NCBI GenBank assembly: GCA_016802295.1
Contig: JAESIW010000200.1
Coordinates: 1,688,289 to 1,752,288, forward strand
Direction: 5' to 3'
Source of the DNA: Brachionus rotundiformis
Taxonomy: Eukaryota > Rotifera > Eurotatoria > Ploima > Brachionidae
DNA length: 64,000 bases
Each line of letters begins with the position of its first letter. The stretch's first letter is position 1. Shown here piece after piece: positions 35,622 to 46,753 of this stretch. The notes below the pieces were generated by a model. The model saw only the letters and a program-made list of their open reading frames with translations. It was not told where the DNA came from and searched no databases. A program made the translations under genes and the position numbers.

Positions 35622-38600
35622 TTACAAAATTGAGCATATTTTAGTTTCCTTTGAAAAGTCCTCTTCAGTTTGATCATTTTCAATAGCTTCGTTCAATTTT
35701 GGCATTGTAAAATATTTATCCGAAGTGTTTATTTTTTTCTTTAGAATATTTTGAATCATTAATTCATTATATCGTTCGCTATCTGTATCTACAAGAGTAA
35801 TTTCAGCTATTTCTCTATCTTCAGTAGTATTATCAATAATATCTATAATTTCATATAGTTCCAAATCTTCAGCTCTTTCTCTGATATTGTTTATATAAAG
35901 ATCAAAGCGATTTTTTTTGGTCTTATCATCATATTTACTTGGGTAAGAAAAATGTTCATAATATTGCTCAAGTATGAATCGAAAGATAGAAAAGTTTTTA
36001 CACTCCATGGCAATCGACAGCAATGAAATAGAGTCTTTATCGGGAATATTCCCAATTAAAATTGGAAAATCAGCCATGGACATATCATAAATTCTTAGTC
36101 TATCATTCAGACTCTTAAGTTTTTCTAAATTATTGTCTTCAATTGCTTTTTTAAATTTATTAAATTGAAAACACATCATAAACAATTCAATTGCTCTGGA
36201 GTTATGCATTTGATTTTCTTTGAGATGTTTAATTCCATACCAGTTGTCATTACGAACTTCATCTAATTCATATTCTTCTGCTAACAAAAATCTTGAATCT
36301 CGAGCCTTTATCAATTAATAAATTAATATGTTCTTTGAAAAAAAAAGAAAAAAATTTACAAATTTATTTATTTTGTATGAAATAAGTGTGGCAATATTTT
36401 CTTGATCTCTAATTCCATATGCATAATGTAATGCTGTCCTGTTTAAATTGTCTAGTGAATTAACTAATTTTTGATCATTTTGAAGAAGATATCTAAGAAA
36501 TTATATAAAAATTTAAATTTAAGACTGTTTTTAGAGTTACCATTCCTTAATAATTATCTTTTTTTTTTTAATTCTGAACACTAATAATGCTAAATTAATT
36601 AAATCTTGTTTATTAAGAGAAAAAAATTAATTTCAAAATTGATAAAAAAATAAAAATATCAAATAGTTTTCTATAAATTAAGCTAATATTGCTAAAAGTG
36701 TTATACTCAAAAATTCTAAAACTTAGTATCTTGAGAAGATGATCGAGATCAGTTAGTAATTCTAGATAGAATAATCAATGCACGGCTCCAATACCAAGTA
36801 AGATTGGGTCAAATGAACAAGTGGTTTAAAATCACTTATATATCTTTTAGAATTTGAAAAAATGTAAGAAAAATGTATCATTAGATTGTATCAATTTTGC
36901 CAAAAATTGAACAAGAAAACCTTTTTATACGAAAAAAATCATCCCGTAGAATAAATTGAAAAAGCTCATCAAGATATAATTTATTAGCAAAACATTTGTT
37001 ATAATCCTCTATGTATAACCCTGTTCGCTAACCAGAGGTATTCAGGAACTTAAAAGGGATCAAGTTGATTTAAGAAAAAGAATTATGTTTGGGTTTGGAT
37101 AACTCTTTATTCGGAATCTGCAAATATTAGAAAATTTAGTACTTTTATAATAATAAAGACTAACTGCAGAAAAGTGAATATACAAGAAAGTAAGATATAG
37201 AGACTGTTTCAAGTTAGTCTCTAGCACATTTTGGAAGTGAATAGAAAAATATGGCACTAAATGATTAATGTGAACGATATCAAAAATCTAACCTATTTTT
37301 CATTTTTTTATTCGTTTTTAATTTTCAAAATTAAAATAGATTAAGATAATATTATTATTAAAAAAATCAAATAAATTACTTGACAATATGTGATTGACCA
37401 TATAAACATGCCAAATGGAGACATGATCTTCCCCAATAGTCTCTCAATCGTAGCATCGAATAATTTTTTTCTATTTTAAATAAATTTTTTATGTATCTTA
37501 GATTTCCATTGCATATTGCTGATATAAAACCTTTTAAATTATCTACCACATTTGTATCAAATATTTTTTTAAAAAAAATCTTTGTTTCATTTTGATTTTT
37601 CATTTCAATGTAATCTTCGAAAGCTATGGTCTCGGACTCATCACTGTTGGTCAAATAAATTGGAGTATTCATTAAAACTAGACCGTAGCTTTGATAAAAC
37701 ATTTCTTGAAAAATGTTAAAATTTCGATTTTCTAGCAAAAACAAAATGAAATTGCTAATTTCTCTTACAAAAACAATTGATTTTTTAAAATAAGTTGGAT
37801 CTTTTGACAAAATTTCTTCAATTAGGGTTGACTGATCTCGATCTCTATGGGCCAAAAGAATTGGGTACCTGTACAATATTTCTTTAAAGCTTTGCAATAA
37901 CTCATTTTTGTGATTATTATTTTCATTCAAATACATTTCTACCAGATAAAACAATACACTTTGCCCATTTTGATTTTTTACATTGAAATTTGCCTTGGAT
38001 AAAATTTCTTGTTTAAGTTCACTAAAATGTGGATCAAATGCACAAAAATACAAAGGATTGCCGGTTTTGGAATTTGGCAAATTTACATCTGAACCATTCA
38101 ATAATAAAAATCTAACTATTTCAATTTCATTCGTTTCAATAGCTGTTTCAAGCACAAATTTTGGTATATTTCTGCAGCAAGATTTAAACCAAGAAAAGCA
38201 ATAGGAAAAATCAGCCATGTTTGGGTCAAAATTTTCCTTCATATGCTTAGTTAAATTTTTCATTCGCCAAAAATCAAGGGCATAAATTGAATGAACAAAA
38301 TCAATAATATAATCGTATTTTTCAATTAGATCCAAAATGGTTTTTGTGTTTTTTTCACATTTAGCTTCAATATAACTATGTAGTTTAATGCCGTTTTTAG
38401 AGGTGTTTATTTTTACAAAGCCTTTAATAAATTTTAATAAAATAAAATTGTAATAAATTTTCAATAGCCGTAAATCCTCATATAAATAATTAATTAATTG
38501 CTATAAATTAATGATTTTTAGTTTTATTATCAAAGCAGGTTTTAACTCAGATCATAGTACTAAAAGACAAAAGAAACGAAGATTTACGGAAAGCATAAAT

Positions 38601-39314
38601 TTTTGTTTAAAAACTTTACTATTAACTAGTTTGTAAAAAATGTTTATGTCTGTTTTATCAGCAGCTATCCAAACGCCCGGAAAATGGACTTCGTACATGA
38701 TCCGCAATTGTTCCAAGTCTTCCATATAATCAACTGCTTTCTTTCCATTATTATTTTTAATACGAAAATCCGGGCTAATTTTTAACAAAGCCTTTTTTCA
38801 AATTTTATTAAATTAATTAATCAAAATTAGTTGTTATTACTTCAATAAATTCAAGACCAAGTTCACTATATCCTTTCATAAAAGCCAAGTGCAGAGCCGT
38901 ATTTCCTTTACTATCTTGTATATTGACATCAATTCCAGCGTTTGATAAGGCATACACCATTCGCCATGAAACTCTATATTTAAATAATTTTTATTCAATT
39001 AATTGGTCAAATGTTGTTTTTTTAACCAAAAAGTATGCTTACTCGTCTCCTGCTTGTGAATTTAAGGTCAAGTAATGAAGAAAAGAGCCCCCTATTTTAT
39101 CATCATACAAATTCAAAATGTAAGAGATATTTTTTTGGGAGTTGAGAAGATTATTAAGATCCTTTAGTGACTTTAAGTTTCGCTTCTTTGATCCTAATAG
39201 ATTAAAAATTTCACTTCGAATCGTATACATGTTGTCCTCCAATTTAAGTTTGGGATTTAGCTGATCAGATATTACTTTTTTCCTGTTTATTTCATATTTA
39301 GGCTTCATTTTCAA
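35622..39314 (-). CDS. Ankyrin-repeat protein with C-terminal CaaX box
   Basis: Six exons on the minus strand: 39043-39314, 38841-38973, 38620-38791, 37380-38421, 36360-36492, 35622-36305; 811 residues. Ankyrin-type repeats are visible as GGSFLHYLTLNSQAGD, NIQDSKGNTALHLAFMKGY, EIVRFLLLNGSDVNLPNSKTG, DYWGRSCLHLACLYGQSHIV and NRTALHYAYGI. The stretches between are divergent helical repeats. No membrane segment or kinase domain is present. The protein ends in CSIL, a CaaX motif whose final Leu is the type favoured by geranylgeranyl transferase I, so membrane anchoring is inferred. The closest relative is not recognised; it resembles the lineage-expanded ankyrin proteins of invertebrates. Function unknown beyond protein-protein binding. 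Confidence 0.78.
36493..37379 (-). other. Intron 4 of the ankyrin gene with a coding-like relic
   Basis: 887 bp. Around 36735-36840 and 37020-37260 the base composition is richer and short plus- and minus-strand open stretches occur (for example minus 37060-37257), interrupted by stops. This looks like a decayed mobile-element or gene fragment. I cannot assign a family. Confidence 0.35.
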
Positions 39315-39816
39315 ACAAATTGATTTAATAAAAGTTTAATTGTTTTAAGAAAAAATCTCAAATAATCATCTATGTTTCTTTTATGAAAATCTGAGGAGGA
39401 AATAACTGTTTGATTTAAATATAATAATTATAATAAGTAAAAGTTCCATTGGAAATTTTGGTTAATTTCTGCAAATTTTTAATTGCTTTTATTTTTTGAC
39501 AAGAAATTCCGGACTATATTTATTTCCACAGCCAACATAAAAATTTATTTGCTTAATTTAAGAAGTTTTTTTCGAAAAAAATCAATAAACTTTAAATACT
39601 GAAATTTTTTGGTAAAGATCATGGTAAACAAACTTGATGTAAAGTTATGCCAACAAAGACTTATTTAAAAAGATTGAACAAATTTACAATGTATGACGAC
39701 AATTCAAAAGTTTTTAAATATTTAAAATATTTTTATCTTTTTAGCTAATAAATTAAAATAATTTTAATCAAAAATCAGAAATAAAACTTAAAAAATATCG
39801 ACTTTTTTAGTTTTAT
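39315..39816. other. Intergenic between the ankyrin gene and the MULE element
   Basis: Presumed promoter of the ankyrin gene; AT-rich, no motif recognised. Confidence 0.4.
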
Positions 39817-40036
39817 TACCCCAAATGTTGAATAAAATACCCCAAATTTTTAATTTTTTACCCCTATTTTATTAAGATAACACCAAAAAATAAAAAAGAA
39901 ATTAAAAAAATAAAATGACAATTTTATTTTATAATCGACACCAAATTAATTATAAAAATACCGAAATTAATAAAAATAAACTATTTTATTATTTTTAACC
40001 CCAAAAATTTAGTCGAATTCAGAGCATACTTACCCC
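39817..40036 (+). repeat. Left terminal region of the MULE with about 21-bp-spaced TACCCC motifs
   Basis: TACCCC occurs at 39817, 39838 and 39859, exactly 21 bp apart. Weaker relatives follow (AACACC near 39879, ACACC near 39938, TACCGA at 39959, AACCCC near 39997, TACCCC at 40031). This pattern is typical of transposase-binding iterations. Confidence 0.7.
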
Positions 40037-41377
40037 AAAAATTTACTTTTTTCCACATTTATTTGAGCAAGCCCAATATCTTCTTTTAGTCATTTTAGCG
40101 CCACATTTATCACAAAACTTTTCTTCGACTTGTTTGATTGAATCAATTCGAGGTCTTTTTGATGGATTTTCTTTTGTCGAACTCGAATCTTCATCATCTG
40201 TATCAATCCCTTTAGGTGCCGAATTTGTTGCTTGTGTTTCTTTCGGTTGATGTTCAAGTGGTCCAGCTGTGTCTTTTGGCCTTCCTTTCTTTCTATTGGC
40301 TTGTATAGGTATATCCATACCAACTGAGTCGAAATTGCATTTTTTTTTCTTGCTGCAATAGTTGTAAGATGATAACATTTGTAATTTTTTAACCAATACC
40401 AACAATTGCAACTACTCAAAGTCCAACTATTTTCATTGTATTTAATTTTACGAATACTAAAAATGGAAGTAATCATATGATCGAATGAAAACCATTTTTT
40501 TTCGATTAATGACTGATTGTATTGTTTACATTGTTCTTTGTTGATATCTATCTTGTCATCATCAGTTAAATAATAATAATTATCATTTTTCAAATGAATA
40601 ATTGTTTTGTTATAACTGTTCCATTTATAAGCTTTTACTAAGTCATCCTTTGTAACATTTGGAAATTCATAAAATATTTTTTGATTTAAGTTGTCAACGA
40701 TTTGAGGCTGATTTGTTTCTGGATCAATCAATGACAATGTAGGTGCACGTTCAGTTGACCATTCTTTCAAAATATTATCTCGACATTCGTTTAGAAATGG
40801 AATCAAACCAAAACGTTTTGAATTTAAAATTTTCTTGATTTGAGCATGAGTTGACTCTAATGAATTGCTTGTACTTGGTAAACCAGGTGCAAAGCCTTCA
40901 TACCAACCATTATTTCCATCTTTGCACCATTGATTATCGAAATACTCTAAAAATGTTTTGATGGCTGGACTATTGACTCTTGACCATTTTTCTTGAAATA
41001 ATTAAAGAGCTATTGGAAATAATTCTGGCTCAAAAATTTTTTGAATTTCGCTTATATCGTAGACAATTCGTTCTGCTTGTAATTTGCTAATTGATTTTAC
41101 ACGAATATCAATATTACGATTGACGTGAGCCCAACAATTTACTCTTGTTTTTAAATCGAATACTTTTGCAAATCCGTTTGTGATAGCACCAGCATTATCT
41201 GCTATTAAAATTGAAAAATTAACTGTTTTGTTAAATACTTTTTCATGTGTTTCTTTGACTGAGTTGAAAAAAAAACTGAAATCATCTTCATTTTCAGTAC
41301 GACATATAGCTAATCCGAACGGATGAAAACTTTTATTACGATCAGTTGTACCACCTGTAATAATTGGAAAATTTTCA

Positions 41378-41614
41378 TATGTTAACTTGTACGTAGCATC
41401 ACTCAAAAAATGTTGAGCATTTTCTGCGATTTTAATCTGTCAATGAACAATTTTTATTTAAGTCCTTACTAACTGAATTTATAATATGTTGAATTTGATT
41501 GTCAGTTGGTGGCTGAATATTTTCTTTGATTAAATTTCTCTTGATTTCTTTTTTTGCTTGTCCAAGCGAACGAAAATAAATAATTTTTTCTTTCACTTTA
41601 GGAGGAAGATTAGC
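41378..41614 (-). repeat. Second partial copy of MULE segment 43565-43929, lacking 128 bp
   Basis: By eye the 237 bp are identical to 43565-43929 apart from a clean 128-bp deletion whose junction has the microhomology AAT. The copy runs into the N gap at the point matching 43929. Two near-identical pieces facing a gap suggest alternative alleles or contig ends that were not merged. Confidence 0.85.
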
Positions 41615-42449
41615 NNNNNNNNNNNNNNNNNNNNNNNNNNNNNNNNNNNNNNNNNNNNNNNNNNNNNNNNNNNNNNNNNNNNNNNNNNNNNNNNNNNNNN
41701 NNNNNNNNNNNNNNNNNNNNNNNNNNNNNNNNNNNNNNNNNNNNNNNNNNNNNNNNNNNNNNNNNNNNNNNNNNNNNNNNNNNNNNNNNNNNNNNNNNNN
41801 NNNNNNNNNNNNNNNNNNNNNNNNNNNNNNNNNNNNNNNNNNNNNNNNNNNNNNNNNNNNNNNNNNNNNNNNNNNNNNNNNNNNNNNNNNNNNNNNNNNN
41901 NNNNNNNNNNNNNNNNNNNNNNNNNNNNNNNNNNNNNNNNNNNNNNNNNNNNNNNNNNNNNNNNNNNNNNNNNNNNNNNNNNNNNNNNNNNNNNNNNNNN
42001 NNNNNNNNNNNNNNNNNNNNNNNNNNNNNNNNNNNNNNNNNNNNNNNNNNNNNNNNNNNNNNNNNNNNNNNNNNNNNNNNNNNNNNNNNNNNNNNNNNNN
42101 NNNNNNNNNNNNNNNNNNNNNNNNNNNNNNNNNNNNNNNNNNNNNNNNNNNNNNNNNNNNNNNNNNNNNNNNNNNNNNNNNNNNNNNNNNNNNNNNNNNN
42201 NNNNNNNNNNNNNNNNNNNNNNNNNNNNNNNNNNNNNNNNNNNNNNNNNNNNNNNNNNNNNNNNNNNNNNNNNNNNNNNNNNNNNNNNNNNNNNNNNNNN
42301 NNNNNNNNNNNNNNNNNNNNNNNNNNNNNNNNNNNNNNNNNNNNNNNNNNNNNNNNNNNNNNNNNNNNNNNNNNNNNNNNNNNNNNNNNNNNNNNNNNNN
42401 NNNNNNNNNNNNNNNNNNNNNNNNNNNNNNNNNNNNNNNNNNNNNNNNN
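41615..42449. other. Assembly gap of 835 N
   Basis: Unknown sequence. It separates the LINE fragment from the second partial MULE copy, so the 3' part of the LINE and its far junction are not visible. Any open frame drawn across these Ns is artificial. Confidence 1.
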
Positions 42450-43563
42450 TAATTATGATAACAAAAATCCCTATAGTTTCTTAAGCTTCTTAATTCAGAA
42501 TCAAACCAAGGACACGATTGATTATTCCTATCTTTAACTTTTTTTAATTGGCAACATGTTTCGATGGACTTTAATTTACTATCTTTAATAAAATTCCATT
42601 TATCTTCAACTCCTAATAGTTTATCAAGTATAGTAAAATCAATTTTACTTAAAAATTGTCCAACTTCACTAATACTTTTATCAGAAATCAAACGAAAAGA
42701 TGCTAAGCTATTTTTCTTCACAGATTTTAATACTGGATAAGAGCCTAAAAGGAATTTGTGATCAATGAAAGGACAACCTACTATGGAAGAGATAGAATCA
42801 AAATTTTCCTGATGTATAATATGATCTATATGACTTAACTTAACATATATATCATTTGAAATATTATTTATACCTATCCTTGTTGGTTGATTTGTAATTG
42901 TTTTTAGGGAGTAGTTTTTTAGAAATTCTCTAAACCTAATATCACCATTTAAATGATCCATATTTAAATCACCAACAAGAACAAGCTTATTATTAGTATC
43001 ATTTGTTAATATAAACTGCTCTAAGAAATTAATAAAGAGTAAATTGTCAGTTGAGGGTGGCTTATAACTGAAAAAAAAGATAATATTTTCACTATAACAT
43101 TGCAATTCTAATGAAATGGCTTCGAATTCATTAAAGAAGTTGCAATTTAGAATTCTTAAATTCTTCTTAACAAGAACAAGTAAACCACCACCATCCCTAT
43201 TCCTATCTTTACGCTTAAATAAGTAATCTGGGCTATGAAAAAAAGAGAAGGGGATAGAATCATCTAATTTTGTTTCATTTAAAGAAATAACATCGAAGAT
43301 GTTAAGCGAAACAATTTCTAAAACCTCTTCCTTTTTAAGAAACAGTGAATTTACATTCAAATGTAAGATATTTAAACTACTATTTAAGCCTGAGCAGAAA
43401 TCTTAAATCAAGTCATTTAAATAATTTGGAAATGAAGGGATATGAAGTTTTTACAAGACGACGGTAATTTCCCACACAATATTCTCATAAAATTTTAAGA
43501 TAATTGCTTTAGTGGGAACGACGAAATTACCAATTTAAAAACGATAAAATTAATTTTAAATTA
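42450..43563 (-). mobile_element. 5' part of a LINE (non-LTR retrotransposon) with APE-type endonuclease
   Basis: Inserted in the MULE directly after its GTTAACATA. A leader of about 150-200 bp (43361-43563) is followed by an open frame from about 43399 into the gap. Endonuclease motifs in order: LHLNVNSL, SLNETKLDD, RNRDGGGLLVLVKK, YKPPSTD, VGDLNMDHLNGD, SHIDHIIH and IDHKFLL, then the linker CPWFDSELRSLRNYRD. That linker is typical of CR1/Jockey-group elements just ahead of reverse transcriptase. An in-frame TAA lies about 13 codons upstream of the NVNSL motif, so the true start is unclear. The reverse transcriptase would lie in the gap. The clade is inferred and not proven. Confidence 0.82.
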
Positions 43564-44349
43564 TTATGTTAACTTGTACGTAGCATCACTCAAAAAATGT
43601 TGAGCATTTTCTGCGATTTTAATTAAACGTTTTGATGTTAAAAACACTCGAAAAATTTGTGATGGCATGGCAGCATTTTCAAATTTCCCAACGAAAACCG
43701 CGTCTTCATCGTCTGGAATCTCTGAATTATCTTCGCACCATTTTTTGAAATCTGTCAATGAACAATTTTTATTTAAGTCCTTACTAACTGAATTTATAAT
43801 ATGTTGAATTTGATTGTCAGTTGGTGGCTGAATATTTTCTTTGATTAAATTTCTCTTGATTTCTTTTTTTGCTTGTCCAAGCGAACGAAAATAAATAATT
43901 TTTTCTTTCACTTTAGGAGGAAGATTAGCTGAATTTTCTTCGTTCGAATGATTTGAATGTTCATTGTCTGATATATAGACTGAACCACCAATTTCACAAT
44001 TTTGACTTTGAAATAAATTGATTTTTTGCAGCCTTTTTTGTTGAATTTGCAGTTGAATGTATGTTTATCGCAATCGGCTAGGTTATTTTTTGAATGAAAG
44101 TTCCATGCTACATTGTCAAAATGTAAATTTTTGACCAATTTTTTAAATTCCATTAAAGATTCACAATCTTCAAGGAAATCGTACGCTTTAGCTACGCTTC
44201 TTTTTATTTTCGGCAATTCTTCAGCGTCATTTACGGTGTCGTTGAAATTATTTTCTAAAATACTCGCAGAACTAGACATTTAATAATAATCAATATACAT
44301 TTTAGCAAGCTGAATTTCTTATATAGGAATATTTATTAAATATTTATTA

Positions 44350-44556
44350 AAAAAGTGTCAAAAAATTTAGGTTTCATTTTAATAAACTAGAGTTCGTTTT
44401 AATTAATTAGGTGTAGTTTTAATTGATTTAGTGTCAAAATAAAAGAAAAAGTAACTTCTTATTTAATTAGGTGTAAATCTTAATTTTTTATGGTTTACTT
44501 AATTAAAAGGGGTATTTTATTAAAAAATTGGGGTAAAAAATTTTAAATTTGGGGTA
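44350..44556 (-). repeat. Right terminal region of the MULE with 21-bp-spaced GGGGTA/GGTGTA motifs
   Basis: GGGGTA occurs at 44509, 44530 and 44551, exactly 21 bp apart, mirroring the left end. GGTGTA-like variants occur at 44410, 44431 (GTGTCA), 44470 and 44491 (TGGTTTA), keeping the spacing further inward. Confidence 0.72.
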
Positions 44557-44870
44557 TTTTATTCTAAATTTATGGCCTAGATATTAAAGAGCCAAAAATA
44601 TCAAAAATATCTTAAATAAAATACTAAGTAATAAAAAATTAACCAAATATTGTACAAAAATTTAGTAAACTTCAATTAATAAAAAAATTCAAAATTTAAT
44701 CTAATTATTCGAAGATTTAGAAAAGCCATTTCGAACACTTTTATTTATAAGTTTTAGGAACTATCTTTAAACCATAAAGTCGTTTCCCTTTTTTTTAGTT
44801 CATTCAATTAGGCACGATCTTGATGGTTTTTCTTGTCAGATTGAATGCTCAATATTGCCAAAATGATTTT
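44557..44870. other. AT-rich flank of the MULE
   Basis: No gene or repeat recognised. Confidence 0.4.
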
Positions 44871-45014
44871 TCACTTTGAAATAGCCTGGGCAGCTAATTT
44901 TCGTTCTAAAAATTCAGAAATATCTTTATTGGATCTTAAAGCAACATGATGGTTGATACCAATGTAGATACCAAGATTAAAAAATTCCGTCATCTTAACC
45001 ATTAAATATTTCAT
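44871..45014 (-). CDS. Small coding-like open frame, doubtful
   Basis: 47 codons from ATG to TGA on the minus strand. Composition is balanced (TEFFNLGIYIGINHHVALRS, then SEFLERKLAAQAISK) and unlike the surrounding AT-rich noise. A GTGAAA just before the stop could act as a splice donor, so this may be one exon of an unseen gene or a relic. No family recognised. Confidence 0.25.
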   Translation of the reverse strand: MKYLMVKMTEFFNLGIYIGINHHVALRSNKDISEFLERKLAAQAISK

Positions 45015-46155
45015 TTAAAAAAAAATTAAAATTTTTATGATTTGTTTTTAATTTAAATTATATATTAAGTTCAAAACTTAAGTGCTATCTGAATTTCTAA
45101 TTTTAAACTTGAAATCGTAAACGACCTTTGAAACCCTAAATTTCATTTTTTTGGGAGGGGTGGAATAATTGTGTACCAAGAGGTCTAAGAAAAAATAAAC
45201 CTTTAAAGAAGTTTAAATTTTTTTTCAAATTTTCTTGAAAATTATATACATTCTGTTGTATATTTTTATTTTAAAAAAAGAGTGTGACTATTTTATAACT
45301 TAGAAAAATTTTTAGCTTGGGCTTTTTAGAAAGAAAAAATTATTGAAAATACAGTATAACTTCCGGAAAGATCTTTTTCTTATTACTTTTTTATTTAGTT
45401 AAAATTTGTTTCAAAATATATTTCAAATTATTCTGGAAGATCGACTTCTAATGAATATTTGAAAAAAGCCGATAAAAATAATAATACTCTTGTAAGAGTA
45501 GTTTTTGTTAATTTCGATAAAAATTTCCATCGTTTTTTTATTCATTTAAATTTCTATCCAAAATTAACTTAAAAAGATTTAAAAAGATTTTTGATTATAA
45601 GAAAAAAAGCTTTTCTTTATTATTATTTTCTTAAAAAAAGAAAAAAAAATCATTTCTTAAATGAACTTTTAATTTTATTTTAATTAAATTAACCAAAATT
45701 TACATAAAATGGCATTAGCTGAATTTTATTCCACGGAAGTAATTATGTGAATTATCGCAAAATTTATTAAAACCCACTTCAAACTGTGATATTTTTTTAA
45801 ATATATTAATATTTAATATTATAATTATTCATTCACAAAATACAGACTTTTCAAAAAATTGGTATTTTATAATAAAGCTAACGGGTATAAGATAGTTTAA
45901 TCCATAAGGATTTTAAATTCTTTTAATTAATTGTTCTAGGCAGTTCTAAAGAATGCGGAATTTCTTAAATATTATTTATAATTTGGGTGTAAATTAAGGC
46001 CCAACTTATCAATCATCATCATCATCTGTTTCTCAAAATCATTCTCAGTAATCCGAAGACAGTAGTGGTGATTTATAAGTATGATATTAGAATCTGGTTC
46101 AATTTAAAATGACCACTTTTTTTAGTTTAAAAAAGTTGTGCATGCAAGCAAATAT
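45015..46155. other. AT-rich intergenic
   Basis: Nothing recognised apart from a short ATC run near 46010-46030. Base composition rises after about 45990, leading into the tRNA-like relic. Confidence 0.45.
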
Positions 46156-46228
46156 GATCTGGTGGTCGGGTAAGGAATTCTCGCTGCCATCCCAAACTTA
46201 CTCCATTCGTTCAATAAAGGCACAGCCT
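46156..46228 (+). tRNA. tRNA-Gly-like relic (possible SINE head), not functional
   Basis: CTGGTGGTC, then GGAATTCTCGC and TGCCA, follow the order of the 5' half of eukaryotic tRNA-Gly(GCC). That half has a TTGGTGGTT...AGAATTCTCGCCTGCCA sequence covering D arm and anticodon stem-loop. A GTTCAATAA at 46209 sits where the B box / T arm should start. The 3' acceptor does not pair with the 5' strand and small deletions are present. It is therefore a pseudo-tRNA or the head of a tRNA-derived SINE. A T run at 46234-46242 follows. Confidence 0.4.
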
Positions 46229-46753
46229 CAACTATTTTTTTTATAATTCCAACATATTAAGGCACACATAGACGTAGAAAGTTAGTTTACACAAGGTCAT
46301 CATTATTTAAAACGATTCCTGAAATAGCGTTCCAGAAAGATGGTAGAAATTCGCGATAAAGAATCTGACTTCAATCTATCTTCATCACTTATATTGACTT
46401 TTCTTATATATTTAAAACAGATGTGCCAAATGAAACAACATTCATGTGATCTACGTGCCATCCGCAAATATCTCCGTAAAACAGGATTACCCATTGGCAC
46501 TAAAGATACTATTTTAAATAAGAGCTATTTTCTGGCATAAACCAGCGCTCCATAATTTTTCTCTCAGACCATACCACTGTTTATTTTAATTTTTTTAATA
46601 GCTGTATCTGAAACTTGAGGAATAATAATAGAATTTTGTCTCTTAATTAAAATTTTCATTTTTGAATTTAAAAAAAAATTCAATTTACAAATTTTTTATT
46701 TAGACTAAAATTTTAAATAATGTTAATAATAAAAATATATATTCATTACAATT
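46229..46753. other. Compositionally richer spacer, possible SINE body
   Basis: About 46240-46540 has more G+C than its flanks. It contains short open frames on both strands (46303-46500 minus, 46340-46540 plus) that match nothing I know. It may be the body of the tRNA-headed relic or a degraded gene piece. Confidence 0.3.

Larger units (their letters stand above)
40043..44279 (-). pseudogene. MULE transposase, broken
   Basis: Reading on the minus strand from the ATG at 44279: an N-terminal WRKY/FLYWCH-like zinc finger (CKFNKKGCKK ... CEIGGS ... HSNHSN), then the linker KEKIIYFRSLGQAKKEI, then the catalytic core. Core residues are D in SDATYK, D in IADNAGA and E in NSLESTHAQIKK. A SWIM-type zinc finger (CNCWYWLKNYKCYHL), a GRPKDTAGPLE basic segment and a C-terminal CDKCG...CSNKCG finger follow. 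Breaks seen: a frameshift inside the first zinc finger (about 44000-44020), a LINE insertion after 43564, a 128-bp deletion in the second partial copy (near 41436), an in-frame stop at 41002-41004, and a frameshift at a nine-T run near 40340. It cannot encode a working enzyme as it stands. Superfamily assignment is firm from domain order. Confidence 0.87.
39817..44556 (-). mobile_element. Mutator-like (MULE) DNA transposon, dead, interrupted by a LINE and an assembly gap
   Basis: The outermost matched motifs are TACCCC at 39817 and GGGGTA ending at 44556. Both ends share inverted sequence of the form ATAAAATACCCCAAAT...TTTTTTACCCC. The inside holds a minus-strand MULE transposase with its zinc fingers and DDE residues. 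Exact outer borders and target duplication could not be fixed: sequence just outside the first motifs (about 39811 and 44577) may still belong to the element. The coding part is broken in several places, is split by a LINE insertion and crosses an 835-N gap. Confidence 0.82.

Noticed and set aside
41558..42484. Plus-strand open frame of 308 codons
   Set aside because: Almost entirely N; not a gene.
41432..43360. Single long open frame across the gap on the minus strand
   Set aside because: It is produced by reading through 835 N. The two ends belong to different things: a LINE endonuclease and a MULE transposase fragment.
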